NCBI GenBank assembly: GCA_958496175.1
Contig: OY292278.1
Span: 29,078,001-29,142,000, forward strand
Reading direction: 5' to 3'
Length of the DNA stretch: 64,000 nucleotides
Origin: Sisyra terminalis
Taxonomy: Eukaryota > Arthropoda > Insecta > Neuroptera > Sisyridae
Both the position numbers and the translations under genes were made by a program. Below, one piece after another: positions 13,022 to 26,135 of this stretch (its first letter is position 1; each line of letters starts with the position of its first letter). The notes under the pieces were generated by a model. The model was not told the origin of the DNA. It saw nothing but the letters and a program-made list of their open reading frames with translations, and made no database searches.

Positions 13022-13546
13022 TGTTACAAGCTTAAGATTTAAATGTGTATGCATAGTAATAGCTGGGTGCAACTAGCGTCATGCTGTGTGCTCACCGACC
13101 TATAAAAATAAATAATGGGGAGCGGTCAAGCACAATGTGATGAAAAATTATCTAAAATTTAGATCTGTCTTTGAGAATTTTTGATTTAAGAGATAAAGGA
13201 CGGACCGAGAAGAATATGGTCGAAAGTGCTAGTGAGAGAAGAATTTGAAATTCGAACTTTCTTAGGCATACCTGAACCACCATAAAAGAGGTCGACCGTA
13301 GGTGAAGCATAATAAGTTATAGTTGGTTAAACATTCAGTTTTAAATAGCTAATCATTCAGCTATAAATCAGTTATAGTGTTAAATGTATGAAATAAATAA
13401 ATAAACGATCGTTGTAAATATATAAAAATTGTGTATTGTGAAATGAATAAACGGTTGTAGAAAAAAACAAGTTTGGTTTTTTGTATGTCCTGAAATACAA
13501 ATCTAAACAAACCCATCAAATATGAATAAAAGTTGAATACGTAACA
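13022..13546 (+). mobile_element. Solo LTR (retrotransposon LTR family 1, copy 2)
   Basis: TGTTACAAG ... CGTAACA, flanked by GTAC at 13018-13021 and 13547-13550. Same family as 3610-4121. It inserted at the outer edge of the hAT element ending at 13010, so it is the younger of the two. The minus-strand open frame at 13361-13588 is inside it and not a gene. Confidence 0.82.
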
Positions 13547-13550
13547 GTAC

Positions 13551-15227
13551 CAACAATTAATAAAGTCGTTAATTTCTATACAATTCATAAAAATTTAGTA
13601 ACTATGATAGCAGTTGCGACTTTTAGGACTTTTGGGTAAAGTTCTTTAAATCGGAGTAAATCATTTCTCATTTTAATAAATGTTTTAATCCTTCTTCTTT
13701 CTTTTTTCTTGGAGTCTTCCAGCTTTCCTTGTGCAATGTAATCACATATGAATCCTTTCCATCTCAGAATATGACTCTCCTAATTGATTTTTCTTCTTGT
13801 CTTCATATCAATGATCGCTTTGTTTCGTCGTTACCTCTTCTTAACACTTCCAAAGTTATGACACGATTCATCAATTTATATTTCTCTACTCTTCTCCAGC
13901 ACTACATTTTAAAGCTCTCCATAAATTTCTTTTCTTGTCTACTCTCTGATAATTCAAACTTTGATCCATAAAATACCATAATCCGCATATAGGATAGTTA
14001 AATAAATTTATACTTAAAATGAGCCTCATTATCTAGTTATATGTTCTGTACGTTAATTTAAAAGGTGTTTCTTAAATATTCTCACGACCATTCTATATTT
14101 ATAATCACCATTCTTCAATAATTATTATCAATTTATAATTCCTCTATCGTTGTTGCTAACAGTACCAGGCTGTTAGCGTGTTTAATAATTTAAAAGATTT
14201 GGCGATCCATTGCAAAATCTTTATCGATTTCCATGAATAATAACTTTAAATAACATTTTGCCATCAATAATATGACCACCATTCAACCATTCAACCACGA
14301 CCACCATTCAACCATTCATTTCTCAAAGAAAAAAAATATATTCTTGTCGTTTTTTTTCAATTAATTTTCGTCTTAAAAACAAAAATTTATGAAAACGAAT
14401 TAATTTGCAAATTCATTTCATAGAATATAAAAATAATTCAAATTTTGAAATATCAATATTACATTTCTTTCAATTTAAAAGTTTGGAAACTACCAAAGCG
14501 GATTACAGTTTTATCAAATTGTCTATTTATCATAAAAAGAAAATGAAATTTTTATAATTCTAATAAATTGTTTCTTTTTGCTATTTAAAGTTTTTCTATT
14601 AAAATTAGAGTTGATTTTTTTTTTTCTTTCCTAATTTTTTTTTGTGTTTTATACTACCAGCAGAGATAATTTTGTGTAATTAATTTGTAAAGACCAATTT
14701 TTCTCGTTGAAAGAAAAAATATTAAAAGTTTATGAAAATTTTTACAAACAGTTTAATTCAAGTATTGATCAAGTCTCAAGTGTTCAATTGATAATTTAAA
14801 GTTTTTCAAGTATCTGCAAATTCACTTCAAATTTTCATTCACCCTCGAAAGGATAGACAAATACATATATATTTTTGAATTTAAAGTTTTTATCATTTAT
14901 ATAATATTTTTATTACTAGAACGTTACTTGATTTATAGATGTGTGAAATATTCTGTCATTTATCGATGATTTTCAAATAAATGATATAACCACTCTCAAA
15001 ATCATTAACCTTTTAAGATCTAGTGCGTAAATATTGAATTCCAAATTAGTAAAAATTAATATATCGCTAAGTAAAATATGTGGAAATCATATTTTCAATA
15101 CCTTTTAAGTTTTCCATATTTTTACTACTCGGAAACAATTAAAATAAATAGAAATCCAATAAAACAACTTTGGACAATAATGCTAAGTAAGTTAATACAA
15201 CTCATCCTTAATTTATTTATTATTTTT
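13551..15227. other. AT-rich intergenic stretch without recognised feature
   Basis: A small tandem of ACCATTCAACC-type units occurs near 14270-14315. Nothing else stands out. Confidence 0.45.
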
Positions 15228-15229
15228 TA

Positions 15230-15846
15230 GGGTTTTCCTTGTGCAGGAGAGTCTTGCTTTATCATTGCAAGATAAAGCTTTCTTGATTGACGAATCTTGG
15301 AAAATTTGGTTGGAAAATTGTTGGGTAACTGAGATGGTTTAGGAAAACTTGACAACTCTTCGACTGCCCGACATGGATTTGGTACTATTTCCTCCCGTAA
15401 CATCTAATTGTTTAAAGTTTAAAAAATATTTACTATCCATAAATTTATATTTAAATGGTTTAATAAATGCCCAAAGGAGCTTAAATTCGGATTGTATGTT
15501 CTTCGAGTCTTACAGGGTAGAAACGTAAACTTGCTACCAAAAACATTTCCGATATTTATCCCAGTGCATTAAATCCTGTTTAATGTTAAGTGAGTTTTTT
15601 ATGTTCGAAATCGGTAATTTTGAATTGTCCAGCTAGTAGGAACCAAGAAAGATAAAAAATTTAAACAGTAATATGTTACGAGAGGAAGTAGCACTAAATC
15701 CGTGTCAAACAGTTAAAGACCTGTTAAATATTCCTAATCAATCTTAGTCGACCAATCAAGTACCCAAAAGTGACCAAGAAGTGTTAATAGGGTAAATTTA
15801 ATTCTGCTACCCGATAATGGAAAACTTCTCTGCACAAGAAAAACCC
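15230..15846 (+). mobile_element. MITE with long inverted repeats and TA flanks, 617 bp
   Basis: GGGTTTTCCTTGTGCAGGAG at the left faces CTCTGCACAAGAAAAACCC at the right, directly flanked by TA on both sides. A second inverted block (GGTACTATTTCCTCCCGTAA / TTACGAGAGGAAGTAGCAC) shows that the arms extend nearly 200 bp. TA flanks suggest Tc1/mariner-type insertion. No transposase remains. Confidence 0.7.
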
Positions 15847-15848
15847 TA

Positions 15849-17280
15849 GACAAAATCATTTATTAAAGGTGGGTGATATTGCATTACCTACCATAATCGT
15901 CCAAAGTTGTGCTATCGTATTTTCATTTATTTCAATCGCTACATTTAATCTTTTGATGATCTACATTTGATCTTAAATATATAATTGTTTGATATTTTAC
16001 TTCATAATTAATTGATGATAACTAATTTGGCATTAAAAATTTGCACATTAGGTGTCAAAAGACTGATTAGTTGGACAGAGATTATGTAAACAATTCAAAA
16101 TTGAAATTTGTTTAAAAATTTTGAGTTTTAATTTTTTGTGAATAACTTTACTTTCCAGTCCCCTTTTCATTATTATGGGACTGTGACCATTCGAAGAGGA
16201 ACGTTTAAATTTGTAGATGTTTCTAAGCTAATGTAGCTAAAAGTAGGGTTTTTTTTAAGTTTTATTTGTATAATAAACAATCATTGCCAGTTTTGTACTA
16301 CATTATATCACAATGGTAGCATTCAGTTCAAATCTCACATTTTTTTCTTCAAAAACCCACAATTTGCATAATCGTGTGGAATGTAATCAGATATATTTTT
16401 TAAGTTTATTTGAATATTAACTACGATTTTTTTATTTAAAATAACAATTCGTAATATGTGTCTCTTTAAAGAAATTAAAATCGTGTTTTTTAAATATAGA
16501 TACGTTTACAGAAAATAAAATATAAAATTCTGCCATACCACCATGTCAAGAGTAAGCTATTGTGATCATGTTGACACGAGGATGAAACTGAGGATAATGG
16601 CTATTCCCTAAATACTTTTAATTTTCATGGGAATTATATTATAAATTTCAAAGACATCAAAAATGAAATACTACAAAATCACTGCATTTTCTCACTAAAT
16701 ATCTACGAACAAACTTGTATATTCACCCGGAGACTGCTTATCCTAATAATATCCCTGTTGAGATCTCTGTAAACGCGAATACACCAAACTTTAAGCTTTA
16801 ATACAATGCTTTGTGAAGCTTAAACGAACCGCTAAAGATCCGTTTTGTGTAGTTTGTGTATGAAAAGTTCAAACTCTCGTCTATTATACTGACGACCAAT
16901 AAAATGATTCAATTCCATGCAATTATAAACTGTTATACAATTGCAAGCTATATTTACAACAGCACACCAAAAATGAAGCCATTTCAGGAGATATTTAATT
17001 GCCTTTAGGAGTTGGAGGCAATTGGAGGCGCAAAAAAATAACAAGTATTTTTAATAACAAAATATTAGTAATTTTATTTGTCTTACAAAAATAACAATCC
17101 TACATTATTGCATCATGTTTCAACCTTTTTAAACCCAAATTTGAAAAGAAAATATCAAATTTAAAAAAAAATCGCTATATGTGTCGGGCCCTGATCCACA
17201 AGTAGTCCTTTGCAGTGAGCATCATAACTTTTTAACACGTCACCAGAAATTATTCAAGCAAAAAAAAAAATGCATTTTAA
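15849..17280. other. AT-rich intergenic stretch without recognised feature
   Basis: No gene, repeat copy or structured element recognised. The minus-strand frame at 16832-17044 is unsupported. Confidence 0.45.
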
Positions 17281-17432
17281 TTGTTAAACTAGTGCCTGAT
17301 CAAAGCTTTTTTTTAAATAAACAAAATGGTGGCCTCAGACAGTTTACTCTCGAATTTGCTAAATGTAAATTGCTTAAAAAAAACGAAGTTTTTTTAAAAA
17401 ATATATTCTTCGATCAGGCACTAGTTTATTAT
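17281..17432. repeat. Inverted repeat around ACTAGTGCCTGATC
   Basis: AACTAGTGCCTGATCAAAG at 17288-17306 is the inverse of TTCGATCAGGCACTAGTTT near 17408-17427, with poly-T/poly-A inside. The open frame 17181-17621 runs across this and the LTR/hAT fragments and is not a gene. Confidence 0.5.
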
Positions 17433-17435
17433 TGT

Positions 17436-17580
17436 TTTTGTTACATGCAAAATGTGTGTGGATATTGTGTGAGAATAGGCTATGTATCAAGCATCCTGCT
17501 GTGTGCTCACCGAACCATAAAAGTAAATACAGGGGGAGCGGTCAAGCACAATGATATGAAAGATGATCAAGATGTCCCTT
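17436..17580 (+). mobile_element. 5' fragment of LTR family 1
   Basis: GTTACATGC, CCTGCTGTGTGCTCACCGA and GGGGAGCGGTCAAGCACAATG match the first 140 bases of the two solo LTRs. The rest is lost. A hAT end follows directly at 17586. Confidence 0.6.
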
Positions 17581-17585
17581 TAGGG

Positions 17586-17680
17586 CAGTGGTTCCCAACC
17601 CTATGCCCGCGGACACCATAGCGCCCGTCGGCCCATTTACGTGGTTTTTGTGTGCCCGCCACTGTACGGCCACGTTAAAA
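17586..17680 (+). mobile_element. hAT-like left end
   Basis: CAGTGGTTCCCAACCCTATG followed by GCCCGCGGACACC is a typical hAT terminus. No matching right end or TSD was found downstream, so the boundary at the right is arbitrary. Confidence 0.45.
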
Positions 17681-18642
17681 GAAATATTAAGTATAATATT
17701 AAGCAATCATTAAAAATAAGTTTGCAATACAATGTTATGAAAAAATATTATTTATAATTTGAACAGAGAAAGAAAAAATAACTAATTGTTATAATTTTCC
17801 CGGTTAAAATTGCATCCTCTAGATATAGTTTGGTTTGTGCCCGTCTCTGTAATAACACTCTCTAGTAATGCGTTCTCCGAATTCGATCCAATTACCAGAA
17901 CTTTTATATTTTTTGTTATTGTGTTTTTGGAACTAAATATTTATTGTACATTACCAATATGTGTTATTCACTATGTCCAACTGTACGCCTTAAAAAAATT
18001 ATGCCCTCCGCCCGACCGGCATTCTAGAATTGCGAAACCAGCAAACTGCAAAATGAAATGCCAAATGACGCGGACTTACAACACTCCCCCAAAATATGAA
18101 TGAAATAATTATTTTATTTTAATTCATTTCATAAAAATGTAAAATTCAAACGTTGCTAAGCGTTTTTCAAAATAAATCACAGGCATCGATGATTACAGAT
18201 GGCAGAATTTTTTCGTACTTACTTGACACTTATCGTTATAGTTTGGACAATTCACACAATATCTTCATTAAGTATAGACTAAATGCTATTCTGATGTGTA
18301 CGCTATATTATTGTAAAGTTTCATTAAAATTCTTTCAGTAGTTTTTGCGTGAAAGAGTAACAAAACCCCATATATTGACATCCATTCTTACAAACTTTCG
18401 CGCTTATAATGTTAGTAAGTATTAAAAAATTCAATAATTGATCGTCAAAGTATCAGATTTTTTTAATCTTAAAATGTTAACAGGGCCTTTTGGTTAATCA
18501 TTTTTTGGTTTTATTCTACTTATTCAATCAATTCGATAACTTTCTTTCTTTTTTTGAGATGCAATTGCTCTTCTTCCTTTCTTTCTGTTTTATTTCAGAA
18601 GCAAACTAAAATAACTTCCCTTAATGCCTAGTACGCCTAAGG

Positions 18643-18795
18643 CAAGGTTTATAAATTACACAGGTTGTTTCATTAGAAAAAAAAATGACGTCATACGAAG
18701 AATTTTGAAATTTGAATCTGTCTGAAGATAAATACGAATTTCTTCTGAATACGTCATGTAGCGCATGAGGCCATCTGTGTATTTTATAAATCTTG
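18643..18795 (+). mobile_element. MULE-like MITE with 9-bp TSD, copy 1
   Basis: CAAGGTTTATAAATTACACA to TGTGTATTTTATAAATCTTG, flanked by perfect 9-bp duplications CGCCTAAGG (18634-18642, 18796-18804). Its interior (ATGACGTCATACGAAG, GTAGCGCATGAGGCCA) is almost the same as copy 2 at 35022. The open frame on the minus strand here is chance. Confidence 0.85.
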
Positions 18796-18828
18796 CGCCT
18801 AAGGCACGTATAAGTGACCACTCCTCAC

Positions 18829-19380
18829 TAGGCGTGTGTCGTTACGTTATTTTCAAGAAACGTAACGAAACCAGTTACTTGGTCGGCGTAACCTGTTTCA
18901 AAACTAGTTATTTTTGAAACTAGTTATTTTTGTAACTATTTCAGTTATTGTGATTGTTTACATAAATACCTCCACCAACTATACAGTTACATACGTTACA
19001 CACGAAACGACAATAAATAACTATTTGAGTGTTTGTAGCTATGTTCAGGCTTAGGATTTAATACCATAATGTGCCATAATGTAATAATCAGTAATAATGA
19101 AATTATTTTCAAATTTAAATTCCCTCCTCAGTTGAAATTCTGTATGTCTCTCTTCTATACACTAGTGATGCGAAAGAAACGTTATGTTGTGCGCTTCTTT
19201 TAAACTAGTGATTCGGTTATTTGTTTAGTTGTTGTACATAGTCACTAGCAATAACGTTAACACAAATGAAACGTGTTCCCAAAAATCACTAGTTTCTCAT
19301 CTGATGTATAACTAGTTATTCGGTTACTCGTCACGTAACTAGTTTCTGTAACTGGTTACGTTAAATAACGCTCACTTCTA
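18829..19380 (+). mobile_element. Non-autonomous hAT element, 552 bp, perfect TSD
   Basis: TAGGCGTGTGTCG ... CGCTCACTTCTA, flanked by CTCCTCAC at 18821-18828 and 19381-19388. Subterminal CGTTACGTTA / TAACGT repeats and internal copies of AACTAGTTATTTTTG. No transposase. Confidence 0.85.
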
Positions 19381-19388
19381 CTCCTCAC

Positions 19389-22383
19389 ACTTGTAGGAGA
19401 GCTAACAAAGAAATCATAGGTGAATGCAAAGAAACTGTATGTTATTAATGCTTCACATGTCAAGAAAAAACTAAAGGAAGAAAAATAATGTTCTTCAGCA
19501 GTTAAGATTCTCAATTTTTCAAATTCAAATTATAAAGTTTAAGTTTCAGATACATTTTTCATCGGTTAAAGCTAATTGAAAAAATCCTTAACGCTCTAAA
19601 AGCTTTTCTTAAGATAGAATCGACGTATTAAAAAATTCATAAACCAAATTTTTCCTCTTATTTACTACGAACCCTCTTCAAAATTTTTCGTGAAATTTTC
19701 TATTTGAACCATGAAATATTTAAGCACATCCAAGGAAAGCATCCGTATCACTAGAAAAATATGAAAATTTCATCTATCAAATTATTAAAAATGCTCCACC
19801 GTTCAATTTCTCACTTTCGCATTCATAAATTTTAAGACGACGACAAAAATAATTTGAAATGGTTTCGTCAACGACTTATGGAATACAATACATCTGTGCT
19901 TGATACTTTCCTTTTATTTATGAATTCAATTTGCTTTTCCACGTGATGACTTTCGTATATAAAATTAACTTGAGCAAAAGCAAACGTGGCAAGAGCAAGG
20001 TGGTTAGATCGTTATATAAGTACGGGTGGTTTTCAACTTGCCGCTTCTTATTGAAAAGGTCAGGGTGAAAACGGCAATTTGATTTTGACATGCTGTTTCA
20101 TTTATGGTGTGTTTTATATTAGGGTTTTATTATGCTTCATATTTTAATGAATGTTTCGTGAGTTATTCGAAAGCAGCCACAATCAAAATAGCCATCCCTT
20201 AACTGCCAATAGAAAATTAGAATATAATTGACCAAAAACTTTTTGAAACAAGTGTATTGAGCCTTGCCGTATACGATATAGATAGGTGCATATTTCATAC
20301 TCCTATATGCATTAACAGTTTCTAAATTAGAAGTATTAATTAACAAGTTTCATCTGTCTGAAACTTACAAACTAATGTTTTATTTCAAAGCACAAGAGGT
20401 GAATAACATATATTCCGTAAGCAACACATTTGGAAGAACTTGTGATGTAAATTTCAACTTGAATTTCTTAGAACTAATAAATTTCATACTCTAATGAGCT
20501 GCGACAAGTATAAGTTCGTAGTTTATCGACAAAATTTACAATAAAATGCTAATTTTCAAGTGCTTATGTCACACACAAAAAAGAAGGATAGTTAGAATTT
20601 TTTTAAATCGATTTTAATTTTTTGACATTTTCTCAAAGTGCATATAGTACCTTGACAATATTCTCTGGAAATTTCAAGAGAATCCGACGAATACTTTTCG
20701 AGTTATTCAACAATGAACGACGGGCTTCTGATGCCCGAGAATACGAATAGATGACTTGAATAGATGAATTATTCGAAATCCAGATTCTTCCATTTCTAGA
20801 ACTTTCAACCCTAATTTTTATTGCCTATCCTTTTTTCTCTTAAATCAAAAATCCTCAAAGAAATTTAGGATTAAATCACTTCGGGGTCACCACTTTAAGG
20901 ATTAAATATATCACGACTATGTGTTCAAACATTTAAGGTATATGTGAAACTGTTAATTATTAATTATTATTTGATTTTCCAGGGCTGTATGCAAAAGATC
21001 AATCAAGTAACATTGACTGTGTGGCAAGTAACACCATCTTGTTGAAACCAAACTGATTATCGAACCGTAAAAATACAGTATTTAGTGTAAAAATAAAAAT
21101 ACAGTATTTAAAAGTTTAAAACTTTTGCCATACAAGTAATTATTTTCATAATGGTAGTATCGATAAGAATAATTGAAAAACATATGTTTGGATTTTGATT
21201 TTAACTATAATTTTCCTGATGAAACGCAAAAATTTTTCTGCGTTTTAAACAAAAATCATTACTAAATTTTAATCGTATACCCTACCAAATATTACAAATA
21301 TTTTAGCATAAATCCATAAAGGCTATGACTCCTAACAATAAAATTATATTTTATGGTTCAGCTTTTGAAAGCATTTCCAAATAAAACAAACACATTGTTA
21401 TCAAAATTTCTAATAAATGGTTATTGTAAAATAGCGTGATTTTCATAGCTGATCCTCGTGTTGTTTTCTTTATTCTAAATTATAAATTAATTCTTGATTC
21501 AACACACAAATTTATTGACCTTAAATTATACCTTTATAATGAACTCAATTTTATAAGGAAAAACTGCGTTTAATTGTAAAAAAAAATAATTTTCATAATC
21601 TAAACGTTTAATGAATTTCATGTTTTCTCTTTTGTCATTTATTTAACGTTGGTAAATGCATTTTTCTTTGTAGCTTAAAAACTAAAATAATTTTCTTTAA
21701 AACGTCACATGTTTTCCTTATTGTTCCTTTGTACAACAGTAATTTGTAAAATATTTCCTTAGGAATGAGGGAGCAGCCGGCTTAAGGACTTTCAGGTGGA
21801 TAGTTTGTTTGTTTCAATGCATTTTCTTAATGCTTTTTCCCCCATGAATATAAAGCTTTTAGTTATCTTATAGTTGTGACGAAATGATATGAGAAATTTC
21901 GTTTGATCAAAAGACCTACTCGAAACATATTAATGTTAAATTTATTATTGAAAAGTGGACTTGAATAATTTAAAAGCTTCTTGATAAAATTGAATTTTTT
22001 TAGTAAGATTTTTTTTTTTTGAAGTTCCTTGCAAATTTCTTAATTATCTCTCGATAATATCCTTTTACTGGAAAAAATTATTATTATAGTAATTTTTTGG
22101 GAATAAAAATGTTTTCCATGCCGAAAAATTGTGAAAATTGTCAAAAATGTATAAATTATTGCTGTTTCTATGGTAACCGCTCAACGAACTGTTTGCACCT
22201 CAGTTTCAATACGTGCACTGGCGTGTACTGATGCGTACTGTGACGTCACAGAAGATTCATAGGCGCATCCATCGTTTTCGGACACTCATTTACTCATTAA
22301 AATTAAAACTTTTTTTTTGCAAGTTTTTTATAACTAAATTGTGGTTTTTCCTCAGATAAATATTGTCCTTTATTGAATAAAAA
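19389..22383. other. AT-rich intergenic stretch
   Basis: Only a possible LTR fragment at 20820-20885. The minus-strand frame at 20137-20346 is unsupported. Confidence 0.45.
20820..20885 (-). mobile_element. Small inverted fragment of LTR family 1
   Basis: CTCTTAAATCAAAAATCCTC is the reverse of a block in the LTR at about 13165-13195. Short and degenerate. Confidence 0.35.
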
Positions 22384-23007
22384 AATATTGGTATAAGCTT
22401 GGATTAGGAACGTCGAGATTTTCAGAACTAAAGAGAGCTATTCCGAATGGGTACGTATTGTTCACTTGAATGCAATTTGTACGTAAAGTTTGACATGCCA
22501 GAAATGAAGAAGCGACGGTTATTTTCAAATATGTATTTATATTATGATATATAAAATTAAATTTTCGTCTCAAGTCCATTTTAGCACACCCACAATCTGC
22601 CAACATTGCATTTTCGATTTTGTTTTTAATTTAATTCGCGATATTTTAGTTAATTCAATTCTAATATATTATAATTCTCTCTTTTGTAGGTAAATTTTTA
22701 TTATGGACCGATTTAATCGCGAATTAAATTAAAACAAAGTTGAAAATGCAACGTTGCCAGATTGTGGGTGTGCTGAAATGGACTTGAGCCAAAGTAAATT
22801 TTATTAAGAAAATTTAATTTTATAGATTTTACATGATACAATATAAATACATATTTGAAAATAAGAGTCGCTACTTCTTTTCTGACATGTCAAAATTTAC
22901 GTACAAATTGCATTCGAGTGAACAATACGTACAGGAATAATATGGAAACCATTCGAAAACAGTTCTCAAATTTCGACGTTCCTGATTTAAGCTTATACCA
23001 AAATATT
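22384..23007 (+). mobile_element. Large fold-back element with about 300-bp arms
   Basis: The left arm (AATATTGGTATAAGCTT onward) and right arm (ending AAGCTTATACCAAAATATT) are inverted copies of each other with scattered differences. Shared blocks include GTACGTATTGTTCACT, AATGCAATTTGTACGTAAA and AAGTCCATTTTAGCACACC. The centre is the same core type as at 0.6 and 25.2 kb (TGCCAACATTGCA / TGCAACGTTGCCA). Non-autonomous, with no coding sequence. Confidence 0.75.
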
Positions 23008-24316
23008 AAACACAGTAATACGTATTAAACATAATATAAAAGAAAAAGAAATATGTGAAAAATTATTTTAATTAATACCTAAGTGTTATTTTACAAACTA
23101 ATATCAACCTTTTGTTGGGAAAATTATTTCCTACTAAAAAAAACACGGGAAATCACTAGCTTAAGCTCTGTTGTTATCTTTGTATTTTAACGATGAATGT
23201 TTAATACTATAAAATCCTGCGTAGGTAGTTAACTTTTGTTATATGTAATTACCTCTAGTATAAGATAATAAAAAAGTATAGTTTAACTATTAGGTTTATA
23301 CCCACACAAAACAAGATATATACCTTTTAATTTTTAACATTTTAAAAAATTGTTCGAAACTCAGTTTTTCATTAATTCCAGTTAAAATCGATTTAATTAA
23401 ATAAAAAAAAAAACAACTAAAAACCAATGAATTGAATTTCGTAATATTAAAAGTTGACCTCAAAGTCCCACATACTCAATTCAAGTTTAAAGCTTATTTA
23501 AACAACCCAACAAAAACGTATTTCATTTAATAACTTTTCAGACTCACAAAAGCTTGAAATAAGGGCAATTTCAATTAACGTTTTCTATTTACTCTACCGA
23601 AATCACAGAAAGTGTCTCCGAAAAGTTCATAATATCATCGAAAATATTTACTTTGGGAAAATTTAAAATGAAATGAAAACACATGCAATTAATAGATAGG
23701 TATGTGGTCTTTTTAACATCCACTAGTTTTGGTTTCATTAATCATTTTTTCGCCATATCCATAATTCAAAAATGTTAATGCGTTTATTGTGCGGAATTTG
23801 TTGAAAATTTAATTTTTATATGGATAGAAACGAAATATCTTCCTTTAAGCACACCTATGGGTATAAAATGAAAACAGTAGAAACTAATTTATAATATTTT
23901 AAGAGCCACAATCTCGACAGTATTGTAGTCCCAAAATATTAAAATTGCATGAGTGGAAGTCTCCTGAGCTGAACAAGCTAATTCCGTCATATTTATTAGT
24001 GATTTCTTCCCCCTTTTTTTTTGTAAAATAAACACGTTTTTTTTTTGCTTTTACTTGATGATCTTTTCTTGATAAAAATTTCTTTTAGAATAAATAAAAT
24101 ATAGAAATTTTTTTATACTTAATCACAGATATAAACAAGATTTTCTCCAGGAACACTACGATTTTTAAGGCGGCAAAATTTTTGGAATGCCAATACTTTA
24201 TAGGCAAAAAATGTACGGACAATTCAGATTTAAAAATTGATTTCAATTGTTTTTACTTTGAATTTTATATTATTTTTTTTTAGAAGTTATATTTCTTTAG
24301 CGATGTTATGATAAAA
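23008..24316. other. AT-rich intergenic stretch without recognised feature
   Basis: No gene, repeat copy or structured element recognised. Confidence 0.45.
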
Positions 24317-25500
24317 TAATCAGACTGAATTTTTAATAAAATGTGACGCCATGACGCTACAGTAGGAAGTTGCTCGCAAACGGTTAGTGAGAAACTTCAA
24401 GCCGGTGAAAGCTGGTCGACTTTTGAGAACGATTTGCATAGTACTAAAAACGCAATCAAGTTGACCGCTAGCACAGGTTTTTTGTTATTCTGTAGGCGAA
24501 ACCAACTGAAATGATCGACGACGAAATTAAATAGTGTCACAGGAAGAGATAACAGTCATAACAGACACCGTCAGTTGCTATTTTACATTTTAAAACGTCG
24601 AATTTAACATTTTCAATTTTTAGTTTCAACCATATTCATATTAATACACAATAGTTTCAACACATTTAAAAGAAAGGTATTTTGTTAAAATTATTTAATT
24701 AATATGTAAACTAATGCAAGGAAAGTCTATTGATACATTATATTACATTATATTACATTATGTTTTTTATATTTGAATTAAAAATCAGTTTTAATACAGA
24801 AATTAAAATTAATAGTTAAATTAAATAATTACTATTGTATTAATTTGATTTTTACTCCTTCGCTATTTGTGCATGCTATAGGTACAAGAAGTTGACTATT
24901 TACACATACTGTATCTATATACAATTGTCTGCTTATTCATATCTAACTATTTTTCGAACAAGTGATCCATACTGTATTGATACACAGCAAATTCATATAT
25001 GTTAGTATATAAGTAGTTAATTGTGTATAGTATTGTGAAATACTATACAGTTGGTATAAATAGTCAATTTGGCTCTTGTCTCTTTTAGCGACCATAATAT
25101 CAGGCAACGTTACGTTTTGTATTTTGTTTTCAAATTAATTCGCGAGTAAATCACGTCTTAATGAAAATTTAACAGCAAAAGAGCAAATCATACGATATAA
25201 GGATTGAATTAACAAAAAAATCACGAGTTAAAGTAAAAACAAAGTAGAAAATGCAACGTTGTCAGATACTGATGTCGCTAAATGAAACTTGTGCCACCAA
25301 TTTAATCTATTATTTGAAAACTAGTAACTTTCTGGGAAATATTCACTGTCCAGTACTGACAAAACTTACAAATAGCAAAAATTGGCAATTGAATGAAATC
25401 GAAATGAAAATTGAAACCAATGACAACAATCAGTTAGTTGAAAATTTAGACAATAACTATTATATCTGTATTACACTCACGTGTATGTGTTTACATGTTC
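24317..25500 (-). mobile_element. Fold-back repeat, copy B, inverted and interrupted
   Basis: 25285-25500 reversed matches about 430-620 of copy A. The core is 25077-25285, and 24317-24372 reversed matches the end of copy A (TACTGTAGCGTCA). About 480 bases at 24373-24850 are absent from copy A and probably a later insertion. The short open frame at 25251-25517 is part of this repeat. Confidence 0.6.
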
Positions 25501-25980
25501 CGATGTTTCACTTTTAAAAATATCGATGTTCTAATATTGCTATTTTTTTTAATTAAAATAGACTTAATATCCAGTACAAAAAATTGGTTATGATGATATA
25601 ACCGGCGTTTTATAACCGGTGAACCAAAGCTAGAAAGAAGAAGTTAATATCATAAGTGATAATCAAATTACAACTCTTTAATGAAAACGTTCCAGGTTTT
25701 CAAATATGTCGCAAGCTCTCCGAGTTGCATCTTCAGGACGTACCATTCTTGAAACTAAATTTAAAATTCTCTTCAAGCCGCCTTAAATACTATTCAGGAA
25801 ATCATTATTTTTAGTTCCCATAAAAATTGTTCCCACGAAGACGGCACTTCGTACACCACACTAAATTTTTCTTAGTTCTATTGGATGCCTTATGCAAGAT
25901 CTATCCATTTTATATACACATCAATGCATATAGGGCTTGAATTGGAACTACAGTTTCTTTTCTTGCTATACTAAATTTTT

Positions 25981-26135
25981 TATCGTTGTTTACCGTCGCT
26001 TTATAACTACCATGATCCTTAGTGACTCTAGAGTTGATAAAACCCGTAAATCGAGAAACATCGAAAATTTGCTAGAAATTCGAATCCTACAACAACTACT
26101 GGTTTTGGAGCAGTTACCTTAACCACCAGTAGGCA
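25981..26135 (-). repeat. tRNA-derived SINE
   Basis: Minus strand: GGTGGTTAAGGTAACTGCTCC head, GGATTCGAATTTC B box, then body and tail. The open frame at 25937-26122 is chance within this repeat. Confidence 0.7.

Noticed and set aside
17181..17621. 146-codon open frame, the longest outside the two genes
   Set aside because: It runs through an inverted repeat, an LTR fragment and a hAT end, uses poly-K codons from A-runs, and has no family motif.
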